DNA of 64,000 nucleotides, taken from positions 9,914,572-9,978,571 of the forward strand of contig JAJEKV010000005.1 in the NCBI GenBank assembly GCA_021234155.1, given 5' to 3'. Numbering within the stretch: position 1 is the stretch's first letter; every line of letters begins with the position of its first letter. Shown here one piece after another: positions 11,249 to 24,200 of the stretch. Made by a program: the position numbers and the translations under genes. Source of the DNA: Isoetes taiwanensis. Taxonomy: Eukaryota > Streptophyta > Lycopodiopsida > Isoetales > Isoetaceae. The notes below the pieces were generated by a model. That model saw nothing but the letters and a program-made list of their open reading frames with translations, did no database searches and had not been told where the DNA came from.

Positions 11249-11899
11249 GGGGTCGGATATGAGTGATGCCATGCAATACTGTAAAGTATGACATTCACGT
11301 TCAATAATGCCATGGTGGAAACACTGACATATATTCTATCCTTACGCCTCCCGATCCCACTTGCCTACCTCAATTTAGAGGCAATGTGCATCTGTGCAAA
11401 TTGAAGCTATCAATCTGCACTTTTTAGTGGCAAATGTATATGGAGGTAGCACTGTGGACATGGGGTTGATCTGAAGTTGGTAGTGTATTGTCTTAATATG
11501 TTCAAGACCACTAGCATCCCAGAGCTTGCTGATGAAGAAAGTATCAAGGTATGGTCGTAATGGCGATCCTCTTTAATTTCAACCTGTATGCATTTGCGCT
11601 CTTGCACATTATAGCGGGAGAACCACTGAGCTCGTCTCTCCTTGAGGCATTGCCGACCCACATCCACGGTATAAGCAAGGCTGGGGAGATGATTGGTGCC
11701 CATATCGACTATCTTCTAAAAGTAGATAATGTGGCAATCAAGTGCAGCCCACTGTAAAGTAAGAATCATGTCTCTTGTAAAAGAATATGTTATGGACTAT
11801 GGATTTTACCTCAACTGCCTGAGCTCGTAAGGCTTTCTATTCTAGGTGGCTAGGGGTATGACCGGGCCCGAGTTCGACTCTTTACAAAAGAACGAGTTC

Positions 11900-12400
11900 T
11901 ACCAAAGCCCTAAACAAGCATGAGATATGGGTCCAGTCATATAGCTCTGTCTTGTATTTATTGCTCTGCATTGCATACAATGCCTTCCAACCTGCTTGAT
12001 AGAAATACCTTCTGTGGTACGGGAAACTCTACGTCCAAGTACTTGTAGATAAGTCCTACCTCCACATTTTGGTCCTGATAAGTGAAGAAAGGAACCCTTG
12101 GCTGCCATGAAGATGAGACAAACAGTACCTCAATCTTAACCAAATTGACCCACATTCTAGTGGCTCGGTAGAGAGTATCAAGGACATGTAGATGCTGCTC
12201 CATGTCTTCAAGGATGTGGGCTAAAAAGTCCATATCATCAGTGTATATGGGCTATCGAATAATCAGATGTACAAGCTGAGCTTCCTTACCCCTGCTTCAG
12301 TAAATCACCCTTCCAATTGATTAATGTAGAGGCCAAACGACATTGAAGAGAGCGAGCATCCCTGGCGGACCCCTATACTATTGTTGACAGGCTTTTCATG
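11900..12400 (-). pseudogene. Non-LTR (LINE) reverse transcriptase fragment
   Basis: On the minus strand GVRQGCSLSSMSFGLYINQL (about 12375-12315) matches the GxRQGxxLSP motif of LINE reverse transcriptases. About 110 nt later YTDDMDFLA (from 12245) matches the YADD catalytic motif, followed by HILEDMEQHL and, in one frame, VNLVKIEVL. The spacing and order are right for RT motifs B, C and D. A stop and a frameshift lie between the two motifs, so this is a relic. The stretch 11249-11900 holds no other recognisable coding sequence. Confidence 0.8.
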
Positions 12401-12859
12401 TCATTCCACCTCAGCGAGTCTCATACAACATGCATACTATATTTTGCAAGCTTATAGAGGCTCTCAATTGCCTTCTTTCCTACAACTTTTCTGTAATGTC
12501 CCCTGCTCATATACGATGTTCCCATCGTATAAGAACCGGAGTTCATCCCTCGTTCCAACGTATATGCTGAGAGAAGCCATCCACCCAACATCGAATCCTT
12601 GCTAACCAACAAGGACTCGACGGGGCAGAATGGATGTGTCATTCATCTCGTCGCCCTTCCACCTGGCCCAAATCGATTGGGCAAGGGAGAGTTACTAACT
12701 TGGGACCCAAATTGGAGTTTTGTACCCCCATTTGCCCCAATTCGAATTGGGGGAGGTTGGTGGAGGAGGAGCTGCTGTTCCACCATGTTCCAGCCGGAAG
12801 GATGGAGCACCCGAGCGATAGTGGACCTAGCTATGATCCCGGTTAGTACCTAGATAGCT

Positions 12860-13310
12860 TGGATTCCTAGATAGTCATAGGACTGACCCTTGTATGCTCA
12901 GAAGGTAGCTAGGGTTAACCCTTGTATGAATAGATGTATGGTTAATCTCTATTTTATGTTCTATTCGAAGCTATGGATGGATGGATGCATAGGGATAGTT
13001 TTCTTTCTATTCCTCCTGTGTTGCATGGGTAAAAGGGGGGTAGAGACCTAAAGGCCCTCTAGAAGTAGAGATGTTCCTAGATAGAACCCTTAAAACCCAG
13101 TAAATGCGGCCTGTTCACAAGAGCCTACCTGGCTGTGGATGCTATGATGTGGTTTAGCACCAGACAATGAGTATGAGGGTGAATCGGGGGTGGGGTCTTA
13201 CCTAGCACGGCTACAGGAATCCTATAGTGTGCTAGGCTTATAGCCGGTCACTGTGTGTGGGCCGGGTATGGGTCTGACACTCTCTGGGCCGAAGGGCGTG
13301 AGTCGTAGAT
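12860..13310 (+). repeat. LTR fragment related to the 27129-41827 element
   Basis: Several blocks align in order with the 3' LTR around 40870-41130: 'gtagagacctaaaggcc', 'gcggcctgt', 'gctatgatgtg', 'atagtgtgctaggcttat', and 'gtgtgggccgggtatgggtc'. The similarity is clearly lower than between the element's own LTRs. Neither end is preserved well enough to place; a start near 12491 is possible. It is a diverged solo LTR or a truncated relative. From 13310 to 14090 I see no gene. Confidence 0.65.
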
Positions 13311-14093
13311 GGGCAAATTTGAGATTTTCAAACTAGTGTGTGCAAACGTCTCTTAAAGCAAAGAGATGCATTGGATATTGCTCTTAGGTAGGACATACCA
13401 GTAAGAGAGACCAGTAAGTAAGAGATGCATTGGAAATTGCAAATGCAAATGGAATGGAAGGATTTTTTTACCTGCTTAAGAATGCAAAATGACAATTTGT
13501 GTGTGAGAATCCAAATCCGACTGTGTGAATATGTGCTTTGGGTTGGGCGACCTAGGGTGTGAGTCTATGATAAAGAAGGAGCGTTGCTTGCTATATGTAG
13601 AAATGAGAATCTGTGTTTGCTGGAATTGGACCCCGCAATCGCATTCCGGCCGGTCGTGCTTCCTTCATTCGGTCTGTCTTAGTAAGGGATGAACTAAATT
13701 AGTCGTGTTAGGTTTGTTGGTCAGGAGATTTAAGCCAAAAACGGCATAAAAGAATGGCCTATATGCCGTATTTGTAAAAAAAATGACGTATTTGGCATCC
13801 GTTTTTTCCCAACACCGTTGTCCATTTTTTATACGATTTTTTTTTTTCTAAATTCTTATTTCTCGTATTAAATGAAAAATACAGCCATTTTTGGTAACTA
13901 TGCTTAGAGATCTTAGAGGATTGTTGTAAATGATATGCTTGTGGGTATGTGTTGACAATTGAATTTACAGTACAAAATGATGGTGAATACATCCGAGACA
14001 TGGAGGTGCTTACAGGTATGTATAATCTGCTAAAAATGTATACAAAATGGTACCATGCATAAACCCCCTAACAACAACAACTAAAAAAAAAGA

Positions 14094-14270
14094 AAGTGAG
14101 TGAGTGAGTGAGTGAGGCAATGAGATGGGGGCGCTTCCCCCTCGAGAGTGAGGTCGATGAGTAAGGTGGGGCACTTCCCTTCGAGCAGGATGAGTGAGTA
14201 TGAGTGAGGTGGGGGCGCCTCCCCTCGAGTAGTGAGGATGAGTGAGGAGGGGGCGCTTCCTCCATCGTCG
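14094..14270. repeat. GTGAGTGA microsatellite with GGGGCGCTTCCCC units
   Basis: A (GTGA)n tract is followed by four diverged units of about 45 bp carrying 'ggggcgcttcccctcgag' and 'gatgagtgag'. Any open frame across it is repeat-driven. Confidence 0.8.
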
Positions 14271-14343
14271 TTGAGATACTTTGCAGCATTAGACTAAGTC
14301 CTTCGAGAGGTCCTTAAAAAAGTGTCCTTAAGAAAACGAACTC

Positions 14344-15290
14344 CAAAAAGAAAAACAAACAAACTAACTACACAAACTCAAACCACAAACTCAAACCACA
14401 AACTCAAACTCCACAAACTTAAACTCCAATTCTCACCACAAACTCAAACTCCAATTAGAAAAACAAACAAACTAACTACAAAACTCAAACCACAAACTTA
14501 AACTCCAATTTTCACCACAAATTCAAACTCCACAAACTCAAAAACAAACTAACTAACTACACAAACTCAAACCACAAACTCAAACTCTGCAAACTTAAAC
14601 TCCAATTTTCTTTATAAACGCAAACTCCAATTCTCACCACAAACTCAAACTCCAATTCTCTTTGTGGCGTGTCACTACACAAACTCAAACTCCACGTTAA
14701 ACAAACAAACTACACAAACTCAAACCACAAACTCAAAACTCCATTTCCCTTTGTGGCTTGTTACTACACAAACTCAATCTCCACAAACTCAAACTCCAAT
14801 TCTTCTGTGGCTTGTTACTACACAAACACAAACTCCACAAACTAAAACTCTAATTCTCTTTGTGGCTGGTTACTACATAAACTCAAACTTCCAATTCAAC
14901 TCTAACTTTGAGCTTACAATATATTCAAAATTAAAACTCAAACTCCACATTAAAAAAGTAAACTACACAAACTCAAACCATTTACTACACAAACTCAAAC
15001 TCCACAAACTCAAACTCCAATTCTTTTGTGGCTTGTTACTACACAAACTCCACAAACTAAAACTCCAATTCTCTTTGTGGCTTGTTACTACATAAACTCA
15101 AACTTCCAATTCAACTCCAACTTTGTGTTTACAATATATTTAAAATCTGAATAAGCAAGTAATCTCATGTCTATAACTCAAACTTCACAAACTCAAACTC
15201 CAATTCTCTTTGTGGTTTGTTATTACATAAGCTCAAACTTCTAATTCAACTCCAACTTTGTGTTTACAATATATTCAAAATCTGAATAAG
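14344..15290. repeat. CAAACTCAAACTCCA minisatellite with higher-order units
   Basis: About 950 bp of pyrimidine-poor, G-poor repeats of 'acaaactcaaactcca' are organised into higher-order units that end in 'ttctctttgtggcttgttactac'. A 143-codon frame (14664-15095) is a product of the repeat. A related but looser 'accacaaac' repeat continues at 15900-16260. Between them (15290-15900) is AT-rich sequence with no recognisable gene. Confidence 0.85.
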
Positions 15291-16429
15291 CAAGTAATCT
15301 CATGTCTATTACAAATTATATCCATAATCTCTAAAAACTTGATTACATATACAAATAATCAAGTAATCCTTTATACTAGACACAACCTCTGGTGTAAAAC
15401 ATCGGTTTGAATACTGTAACCAATTCTGTATGACAGCATCTTCCTCCATGATGATTTTAGCAAACATACAAATATACAATCCACATGAATAACCATCTAC
15501 AACAACCAATGATGCCACAACTTTAACTACCTCGGCTTCTTTATATCTACTACCTGTTGCACCCCTGCAGTTGCTTCTTTTGCCATTCCTTGCATCAAGC
15601 GTTTGTTGCCTACAATTTCTTGCATATAATGCTCCTTCTTCTCCCTCAATGATTTGAAGGTTTTCTTCAACTCTTTCTATTTGTTATATGACTATTGTAG
15701 CCTGCAATCAACCTCTTTCACCTTCCATTTGTCATCACCCATAAGGAATCTGTAATGAAACAATTCAGTAAGTTACAAGCATACAAAGTATATCCCACAA
15801 TCTAAAGAAACTTTATTAAAGGCTCAATCCGCAATCTATATTCCACCCACTATAATTTAGGCCACAATCCTTAAATCCTTTCCTTAAGTATAAATCCTTA
15901 ACCACAATTTAACCTTCACAAATGCAAAACCACAAATCAGCACAGATGCAAAACCACAACCACAAAACACAATATAAAATTTCCCCAATCCACAAACCAC
16001 AAACCACAAACTACAGAACATACACAATATATAATTCACTCAATCCACAAACTAAGACACCCAACTCATAAACCAAATTCATTAACCCCAAGCCAAAAAT
16101 CATAAACCACAAACAACAAATCCAAATATATGAACTACAATCTAAATTCACAAACTCTAAATCATAATTCTATATCACAATTTCAAATCTACAATATAAA
16201 TTCACCACAACTTCAAACCACAATTCTACTAAAGAATCACAAACAAAAACTATGACCACAATAATCACAAAGCCTAGGCTATGAATGAAACAATGATTAC
16301 TTGTTACTTCAAGACTCTACAATCCTTTAAGAAATCATATAATCCATATTCTAGTCCAGAAATTAAAACAGAACAATGTTTATCAAAAACACTTACTATC
16401 AGAATCTCCAAAGGTAAAATCTCATTTTT

Positions 16430-17040
16430 GCATCTTCAACTTTGTTGAAACCACATTGTGTTGCGTAAGCTCATTTACAGACAAAATGCAACTGTCTCTT
16501 GGACTCCACGGTTTTAGAATATGATGAAGCCAATCGTGGTTCAATGATGCCTGAATCTTGTATAGGTTTTAGTGTTTTTTTAGTCCCACTATCTTCCTCG
16601 ATGGGTAGATCATCTTTCTCTAACATTGAAGACCTCTTCTTTCATACATGCTTATAAAAACTCGACCAATCTATATCCTTACCTTTAACATCATGCAAAA
16701 ACTTGGCTAACCTGCTCATTTTGTACATGACTTCTTTCAGCGTACATTGCCTTGTAAATGCTCAGAAAAGCCTCTTTCTTCTCTTTTTTTAGAGCCTTCA
16801 GTCTATAGGATTGTTTATTCTCCACCTTTGGTCCTCAATACTTGTGCATCTCTAAATGGATCCACAAACTTTTCCTCATGCTTTAACAAATCCCTGTATG
16901 ACAATCCACTATCATTCAAGACAATTTTTTCCATTTCTACAGCCATGAAATCTAAGAGAACAAGGATTGAACCAAGTCCACAAGATAAAAAATCAATCAA
17001 AACAAAATCGGCACTACATACAGCAAAAGCTTTGCCCATG
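16430..17040 (-). pseudogene. Unidentified decayed coding region
   Basis: Minus-strand pieces in different frames look coding: MAVEMEKIVLNDSGLSYRD and LLKHEEKFVDPFRDAQ (about 16960-16815), RLKALKKEKKEAFLSIYKAM (near 16790), EVMYKMSRLAKFLHDVKGKD (near 16730) and IEEDSGTKKTLKPIQDSG (near 16580). They are separated by stops and frameshifts. I do not recognise a family. The order and composition suggest one protein of 200 or more residues that is no longer expressed intact. Confidence 0.3.
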
Positions 17041-17220
17041 ATTCGGCAAGCTCTAGTTATGATCCGACAATCTCTGTGCTATGATCCACAAGCTATGATC
17101 CATAAGATCTGATTATGCTTCTGCAGTCTCTGTTTATGTCTTTTCACAAGGTCAAAAATCAATGAAAACAGAATCGGCACTGCATATAGCAAAAGCTTTG
17201 CCCATGATTCGGCAAGGTAT
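16982..17220. repeat. ~167-bp tandem duplication
   Basis: The segment 'atcggcactacatacagcaaaagctttgcccatgattcggcaag' (16999-17047, given here only by its ends) recurs at about 17165-17216 with few changes, with further short 'ctatgatccacaag' repeats up to 17300. The duplication partly overlaps the start of the decayed minus-strand gene. Confidence 0.7.
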
Positions 17221-17889
17221 GATCTGACAATCTCTATTTGGCGGCTATGATCCACAAGATCTATTTGGCTATAATCCACAAGCTACGATCCACAAGATCT
17301 GGCTATTCTTCTGCAGTCTCTATTTAGGTCTTTTTGGTGTTTTTGGTTATTTTTTGGCGGTCCACATTATTTTGGCCTCCGTGGCATTTGCTTATGTGGC
17401 AAATTCAAAAGGGCCTATTCCCGAAAAAGATATCATGCCAAAGAGACGAAATTTTATTTTCGCACTATCATAAATGCTAAATGGTTTGAATTTATATGTG
17501 TACAAACCACAATCTTGAACTATGTTTTGGGCTATTTTTGTGGTGCAAAATGAGCATAATTGAGACACCATATCATGAATCCACCCGCTCCTGGTGGAGG
17601 TTGTGAAGAACCACAAGAAAGATCTCGTCAGATTACACATGCCAGGGCATCAGATTTCAAAGAGGGTCTGATGAAGAAGGAGGGGAGTGCTGAGTCATGT
17701 TTCAAGTATGGATGGCCTCAAAATACTGCTCTCACTCTAGTATCTATAAGTGAAGGGGAGTTTGCGGTGACAGCTATGCGAGGACCTTCTCCAAGCTACT
17801 ATCTGGAGGACTTGAACCATCAAAATGATATTAGGGATGTACGAGGATTGCTGGACTGTGACGGGCCTGGCCAGTTAGCCTCTCGGTAA

Positions 17890-20096
17890 CTGGAGATCCC
17901 ATCGATCTCTACCGTTGGATCTACTTAACTCTCGGAACTCAAGAAATTGATACATGATGCATATTTAGGTAAAGAATTTAATCTTTATACATGCTCTAAG
18001 GTCCCAAAAATAGTATACTTGCCATTGCTTAGCTAAAGCCCCACACAACACCCAAAGTTTTTTATTTTAAATAATGTTAACTTGAAGCCCATATATAATC
18101 AGAATAATAGCAATAATAGTCAAGTTAATTGAATAGCAATCCACACACTCCTACTCTCGCCTTTCCGAAGCTTGGCTACTTTTCGGAGCATCTCGCACCT
18201 CTGCTTACGCCATTAACCACGGGGTTAGTCACACGGACTAAGTGGGGATCAGGGATCTAGGACGAATCTAGCATCATCAATAACCACAAAACATTAACCT
18301 TAAACAATAAACTAGTCTTACCGTAGTCTCGCCCCTGCAATCTGAGTTACTAGTCCAACAAGCAAAACCGCAATGCATAATTATGCCAAGCATGACCATT
18401 GCAACTTAATTCCAACATTAAAAACACATATACAATAACCAAGCAATCATAGCATCAACATTGCAACCAATATTCCTCTGGGTATGAGCAAGTCAACTCG
18501 GCTGATCAGGCCAGTGACGTAGAGGGGGGGTAACCACGTGTGTACACACCCATCCACGCGGCGTCCAGCATTGAAGGACCACTTAACTGTGCATGACGTT
18601 GTACCATACGGTACCAACGCCCGATGTTCAAATAATACCATTTACATAGCACTGCATAACCGCGAGTCTAGACCATCGCACCTAGACTCCGGCCCCAGAG
18701 GTCTATATCAAAGAATTACATACATTACCATCATCACACATGCCACTGCAAGTTCAACATCCAGGAATTTCCATAGTTTGCAATTCACGCAATAAGAAAA
18801 TTCCACCAAGCTCATATAATTACTACTAGCTCTACAATGCACTTGCCACCAGTACCACTAGGTTAAAATTAAGAACATCCATTGATATCAATATCCAACT
18901 AAGTTAATTTTCTTATCAACGATTATTATTTATGGCCTTAGCGACGGATGCTTCAATAATCAATCATATATCCTTTCGGTGCCGGTTTCACAACTTCTAG
19001 TCCCTTTGCCTTCTCCATGGACGATAAATAAAAAATATTCTATTCTATGTTTATCCAATTGACTTAAAACCCCTACCCTAGCTCATTCTTATTAACCTTT
19101 TAACCTTTAACTTTTAATAAACTATCAATACTAACCATGCCCTTAACGAATCTTTTCCTTTTAACCCTAAAATTTTCTAACTTTTTTTCTTCTCTTGCAG
19201 AACGCGGCGTGCAGCTCGAACCCAATCTGGCTGGCATCAATCTGATCCTGACCTGCCCGAATCTTCCTGTACAGGTGATATCTGATGGAATCGACCTGCT
19301 TGGGCTTCAAAACGTTTGATTCTAAGCATGTTCTTGGCATGGAGGCGGAGTTAAAATGCAAGCTTTTGCTGCCAAATCCCATCCTTATCATTCTGAATCC
19401 AACTCTTAGATCAAATCGGCCATCCCAGGTTCCAAATCGGCCCATTCCAGGTTTGTTCCATGATTTTTTTAAGCATTCCGACACCAAAATCCCATGCCTT
19501 TCTGCCAGCAGACTGCAAAAATACTGTCATCTCCTTGGCAGTTCTTCGCTCTTACGAAATTATTCTGCTCAATTCTCATTTCCTATGATGTTTCAGCTCA
19601 TTTCTATATTGGTTGAATCTAATAAAACTTATCTGAGTTCAAGAACTTCCCTAATTCAAAGACATAGAATGACCTCAAATAAAGAACTCATAAGCATGCA
19701 GTCTTACTATCCCAACTCCATATAAGACATGAATAAATTCTAAACTTATGTTGACAAGAACAACCATCACTCTACTCAAATCACAACTTAATCAAGCACC
19801 AAAACCCCAGGTGTAAGGCTTAATCCCCACCTGGAATCCCGCTTGCTTCTTCTGCGCTCCAACACGCTCCCAAAGCTCTGCACGCAACTCGCTCCTTCAG
19901 CAATTCCTCTACAATCGATCTCCTTCCAATTGCTTTTCACTGTATTTGTATTTATTTTTAACCACCAGTATTCCGTCCGTATAATTTCTACATATACGAC
20001 GTATTAACTCTCCATACGTGATATTTTAATTATTATCCCTTTGCATCCTTTAATAAAATAATTCCAGAATGTACCTCAAAATCCTAGTTCCGTTAC
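17890..20096. other. Non-coding stretch, possible antisense LTR-like sequence
   Basis: No coding frame looks real here. Segments such as 18130-18260, 18480-18720 and 19805-19930 have the mixed composition often seen in plant Ty3/gypsy LTRs and leaders, but I cannot find matching ends, a PBS or a PPT. I record it as unexplained. The frame at 17560-17889 (109 codons from ATG 17575) matches nothing I know. Confidence 0.3.
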
Positions 20097-23051
20097 ATGG
20101 ACTTAGGAAAGGACATCTCAGCTGCAACAGTTGATGGCATGCTAGCAGAAAATGAGCCCGAAAAAAATTTGCAGCTCGAGGCAATGAGTAGACTAGTCAA
20201 GTATGAAAACAACTATCCACTTGGCCAATCTTTTATGCATCCCATCCATGTTGACCGCCTGATGAGATCGCATAACATTTATTAGCAGGAGGTATGACCC
20301 TGAGCATGCAAGAGAAATCTTGAGGGCGATGGTGAGGAATTTAGGCCAAGTTCCCATGCCAGCAGATGTGCTTCCTTGGGATAAGAAAAAAGATGCTCCA
20401 CTCCAATGGACAACGCAGGAGGAGCTTACAGTGGAGAACCCAAATGTATGCTTTCTTAGGCCAGTTGGCCTCCATGGACGTTAAAATATACTTCCTTCCT
20501 TCCTTCCTTCTTATTATTCACGTACAACATTCTATTGAAGCACAAAGACCCCTCTCCAACCAGGCTAAGCAAACAGGACAAACCATGTATCTGCTTCATT
20601 ACAACCATAGGAGGTGCCGATTTCTAAGCCCCCATACTCCTGTAGAGGACCTCGTAGAGATTAGTGCAACATTAAACGAAATGGGCGAAGTCTTCCTTTA
20701 TAAAAGGTTAGTAGATTAGGTGGCATTTAGACAGATTAAGTAGGAATAACAGCAATAGACCAGGCCAACCATGTATTCATGCTAACAATTCACGTCGAAC
20801 GCGAATTGGCAGCATGAGTACATGCCAAGCGCGAATTGGCATGCCTAGCTTTATCATTTCTTATTTATCCTATTGGCTTGGTATAAAATGCCTCCTGAAA
20901 TAAGTTCCCTAACTCATTCCAATAGGACCATCAAGATTATACTAATCCAGGCATGTATTCATGCTGGCAATTCATGCCAGGCACGAATTGGCAGCAGCTT
21001 GAACACACGCCACGCACGAATTGGACCCGCCCGGCTGTTGGCTTGATCTAAAATGCCTCCTGAAATAAGTTCGTTAACTCATTCCAATAGGACCATAAAG
21101 ACTATGATAAGCCAGACATGTATTCATGCTGGCATTCACACCAGGCACGAATTGTCAGCTTGAATACACATTAGGCGTGAATTGGGCACTCCCGGTTTTG
21201 GCCTTTCTTGTTTATCCTGTTGGCTTGATCTAAAAGCGGTATATTTTTGTCTACCCAACGTGTTTTTGCTTCTTATTCGTATAGCCCTTACATGAAACAA
21301 CTCCGTCATGCCCGCCAGCAATGGATAGAATATGGAAGACCACTGCAAACAAAACAAAGAACGAAGTCTGAGGAGTATAAGGCATTGGAAAAGACCTTGG
21401 CCCAGACTATCATCCAAGATAAGAAACCAAGGCCCAGAAAGACAGGAAAAAAAGTGGGGATGAAGCTGGGGAGACTTCTGAAACATCTTCTAGAGGTCCT
21501 ACAGATGCCTACAGGATCGTCTTCTCTAAGAATGAAGTCTGGGCGAAGTGGAACGCATTTTGGAATGCTTATGCTCAAAAACAGCTACCAGATACAATGG
21601 GAAGAATGCCTCCTCAAGATACTTCCATAATTGATTTGAAGACCACTGAGATAGGAAAAGTACAGGGCCTTCAGGATGATGAAGTCATTCGCTGTTAGAT
21701 CAATGCATAAACAAAGAGGTTGTACAAGAAGGGTTCTTTGTTAAGGACAAAAAGTCCTTCGTTGAATGTTGCAGTCATATAAAAGACATGCGAGTTATGA
21801 AGGTAGTAGTTGGGCAAGAACTTCAGAATCTGGTGATGTAATATTGTCTGAACTCGGTTTGCTAGACAAGTATAGCGTCTGCTGATGATATCAAGAAATA
21901 TGACTTCTGGTCCAAGGACTTTTTGAAAAAATAGAAAATCAAAGAACGAACAACATATTGCAAAAGTATCAGATAAGGTGATGGCTGAGCTGAGAAGAAA
22001 GGTTGCCATCCTGAAAGATATTGGTGGTGATTTACCTGCACTCCAATACCTGGTCTCTACTAGCTATAAGGATCGATACAACAATAGGCTCTCGTAATAT
22101 TTCTCTGTTTGTATTGGATATCAGGACTACAAAAGGAGAGAAGGGGATGACTCAAAAAGAGTACAATAGTTCTTTTACTAGCTGCATAGGCTTGATAACT
22201 GACAAGCTCTTTATTATCGTGATCATATGCCCTCCAGGGGAGCCTCATATGCATGCTTTGGTGGTTTCATATGACTTGGAATGCCTAAAGGTCGTTAGAG
22301 AAGGTTCTCTTCTCTTTGAGACAAAGGATACCGATTTGAAGATGCAGTTTAAAAGCTCTTGTATAATCTTCATAATGATATCCCTTGTGCCAGATGATGA
22401 TTATGAGGTAGCGAAGAGCAAAGAGGCGTTAGATAAAGGTGCATGGTAGTGTTTTCTTCTGGATGAACCTACCTTGAAAATTTGTTCTATGAAGCAGATG
22501 ATGAGGATGAAGTGAATGAATGTCAGGAATTTAATGTTCCTGACCTCTGCCGGAAGGACATCACTCTGAAATTGCTGACAAACGAGAAGGGGCCCTTGAA
22601 TAAACATGGGTTTGCAATCAATCTAGCTAGTTATCTTGTTGAGGCTTTCGCCCCACTTGATACCACTTACTGTGAACTTCATGTTGGAGGGTACATTTGT
22701 AGAGAAGCCTTGAAGACATCAAGAAGATGTCTAAGTCTTGTCAATGATGACCAGTCCAGGGATTTCCTTGAAGTGTTTTTCGAAAAGGTACTAGCCACGG
22801 CTGATTGGGGTTCTGTCAAGGATAAAAACCCGTTTGCTTTTGTACCTTACAATGGGGTGAAGCAGACTCCTCTTTCACAATCGCCTCCAACAGCAATTCC
22901 AAAATGTTCAAAAAGCAATGCAACCCCCAAGGAGAAGGCCGCAATGCTAGCACGAGAATGTGAGATCGTGGAGCAAAATATGGAGTTTATGCTTGGTAAT
23001 ATTCCAACTGGTAATGTTACACTTGGGGGTCAGTCACTTCGACTATGGTAG
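20097..23051 (+). pseudogene. Decayed multi-exon gene, possibly ParB-like plus DNA-methyltransferase-like
   Basis: Coding-looking pieces run in order on the plus strand. 20097-20283 is MDLGKDISAATVDGML...HVDRLMRSHNIY, then a TAG. 20284-20480 contains YDPEHAREILRAMVRNLG and DVLPWDKKKDAPLQW. 20510-20719 contains QHSIEAQRPLSNQAKQTG and LVEISATLNEMGEVF. 21290-21440 contains MKQLRHARQQWIEYGRPLQ. 21470-21690 holds frames with FSKNEVWAKWNAFWNAYA. 22090-22330 contains LFIIVIICPPGEPHMHALVV. 22482-23051 is a 189-codon frame with YCELHVGGYICREALKTSRR. GxQHSIEAQRRL resembles the ParB-domain core, and ELHVGGY..REAL....RR resembles motif I plus helix of amino-methyltransferases. Both assignments are weak. 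Several frameshifts and stops make the locus non-functional as read. Confidence 0.4.
20768..21238. repeat. Three ~175-bp tandem repeats inside the decayed gene
   Basis: Units starting near 20768, 20952 and 21117 each contain 'catgtattcatgctggc', 'gcgaattggcagc'-like phrases and (in the first two) 'cctcctgaaataagtt' and 'actcattccaataggacca'. They separate the coding-like pieces ending at 20719 and starting near 21247, so they most likely lie in a former intron. Confidence 0.75.
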
Positions 23052-24093
23052 TTTTTTATACAAGCCAAGATGATGCAAGCTCAGATCCTTCTAGGATTGC
23101 TTTGCCAAGAGGTGAAGATAGCATAAATTGTAAAAACCCTTCTGCTCTCATTCACATTTTGGTGCATTTTCGAAATCAATAAGAGCCTAACTGATGGACA
23201 TCACTTGCCTATGCACTGACTAGAAGACGTAAAGCTTTGTAGAGTATCTATAAGTTATGGTAAGGAATTTGAATGGTAGAACATGTATTATTTTCAAGAT
23301 TGAGATGGACATTGTTAAAATCCCTAATATCAAGATAAGGAAGCCAAGTTATTTGTACATTAGATGTGATGCAGAAATCTCGAGATGGTTTATACAACTC
23401 CACCCATCAAAACATGCATGCTCATTTTTGTGCCAAACGTAAAAAAGAATATGATCTTATTCTATATTGTTGTGAGTGGTGTAAAGTAATAATTCTCATG
23501 GTGGATGTGAATGGTCCTTTGTCCTCTAAATACAACACAAGAGTTTCATTTGGATGAGTAAGTTGTATAGGTACTCTCCACGCAGGCTTTCCAATCCAAT
23601 CACATCTGTCGTCCCTCCATCATGCATTTTTATCCCTCAAACTACAACTTCCTTATATTGGATTCACATAACTAAAGTGATTGTTCTTTGATGTTAAGAG
23701 GACATGAATGAAACTCATTTGAGATGCAGTTGAATAAAAAATAGCCACCATAAACTTAGTTTAGAAGGTTTGCAACATACCACAACATGCCAACATTTGC
23801 TAAATCTCGCACTCATTTGCAACGCACCCATGACACATGCGCTGGCTCCGGCAGTGCTAAATTCTTGTAAAATAATATTCTAAAATATATTCCATACAAT
23901 ATTATATCACAACCAAATCCAGGCCTTCTATAAGGCACTCCTCTCTCCAACAAAAGGGTTTCCCCCTACAACCCAAAAACAGGCTTTTTATGAAGTTTAG
24001 TAAATTACAGTTTTCAAATCCACTGTACTTATAACTAAATGTCATGCACCACTTGATGTGATGGTTAATTGGCTCTCATAACATAGTAATATC

Positions 24094-24199
24094 TCTAGTC
24101 CTCCGTGATCTGCTGTGAACTTGCCTAGAGATGTTACTCCGTGATCTGCTGTGAACATAGTAACATCTCTAGGCAAGTTCACAGCAGATCACGGAGGAC
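24094..24199. repeat. Foldback repeat, ~42-bp arms
   Basis: The left arm from 'agtcctccgtgatctgctgt' (about 24096) through 'ctagagatgttact' is matched by a reverse-complement arm ending 'cacggaggact' at 24200. A partial third copy, 'ccgtgatctgctgtgaac', lies between the arms. This is a local inverted duplication or a small foldback element. It directly precedes the dispersed repeat at 24201. The region 23052-24090 shows no recognisable gene. Confidence 0.8.
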
Positions 24200-24200
24200 T

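Noticed and set aside
14664-15095. 143-codon frame in the CAAACT minisatellite
   Set aside because: Its protein is just the translated repeat (TNSN, QTQT) without any domain.
20768-21238. CRISPR-like array
   Set aside because: Three diverged ~175-bp tandem units with no short repeat-spacer pattern; an intronic minisatellite in a plant genome.
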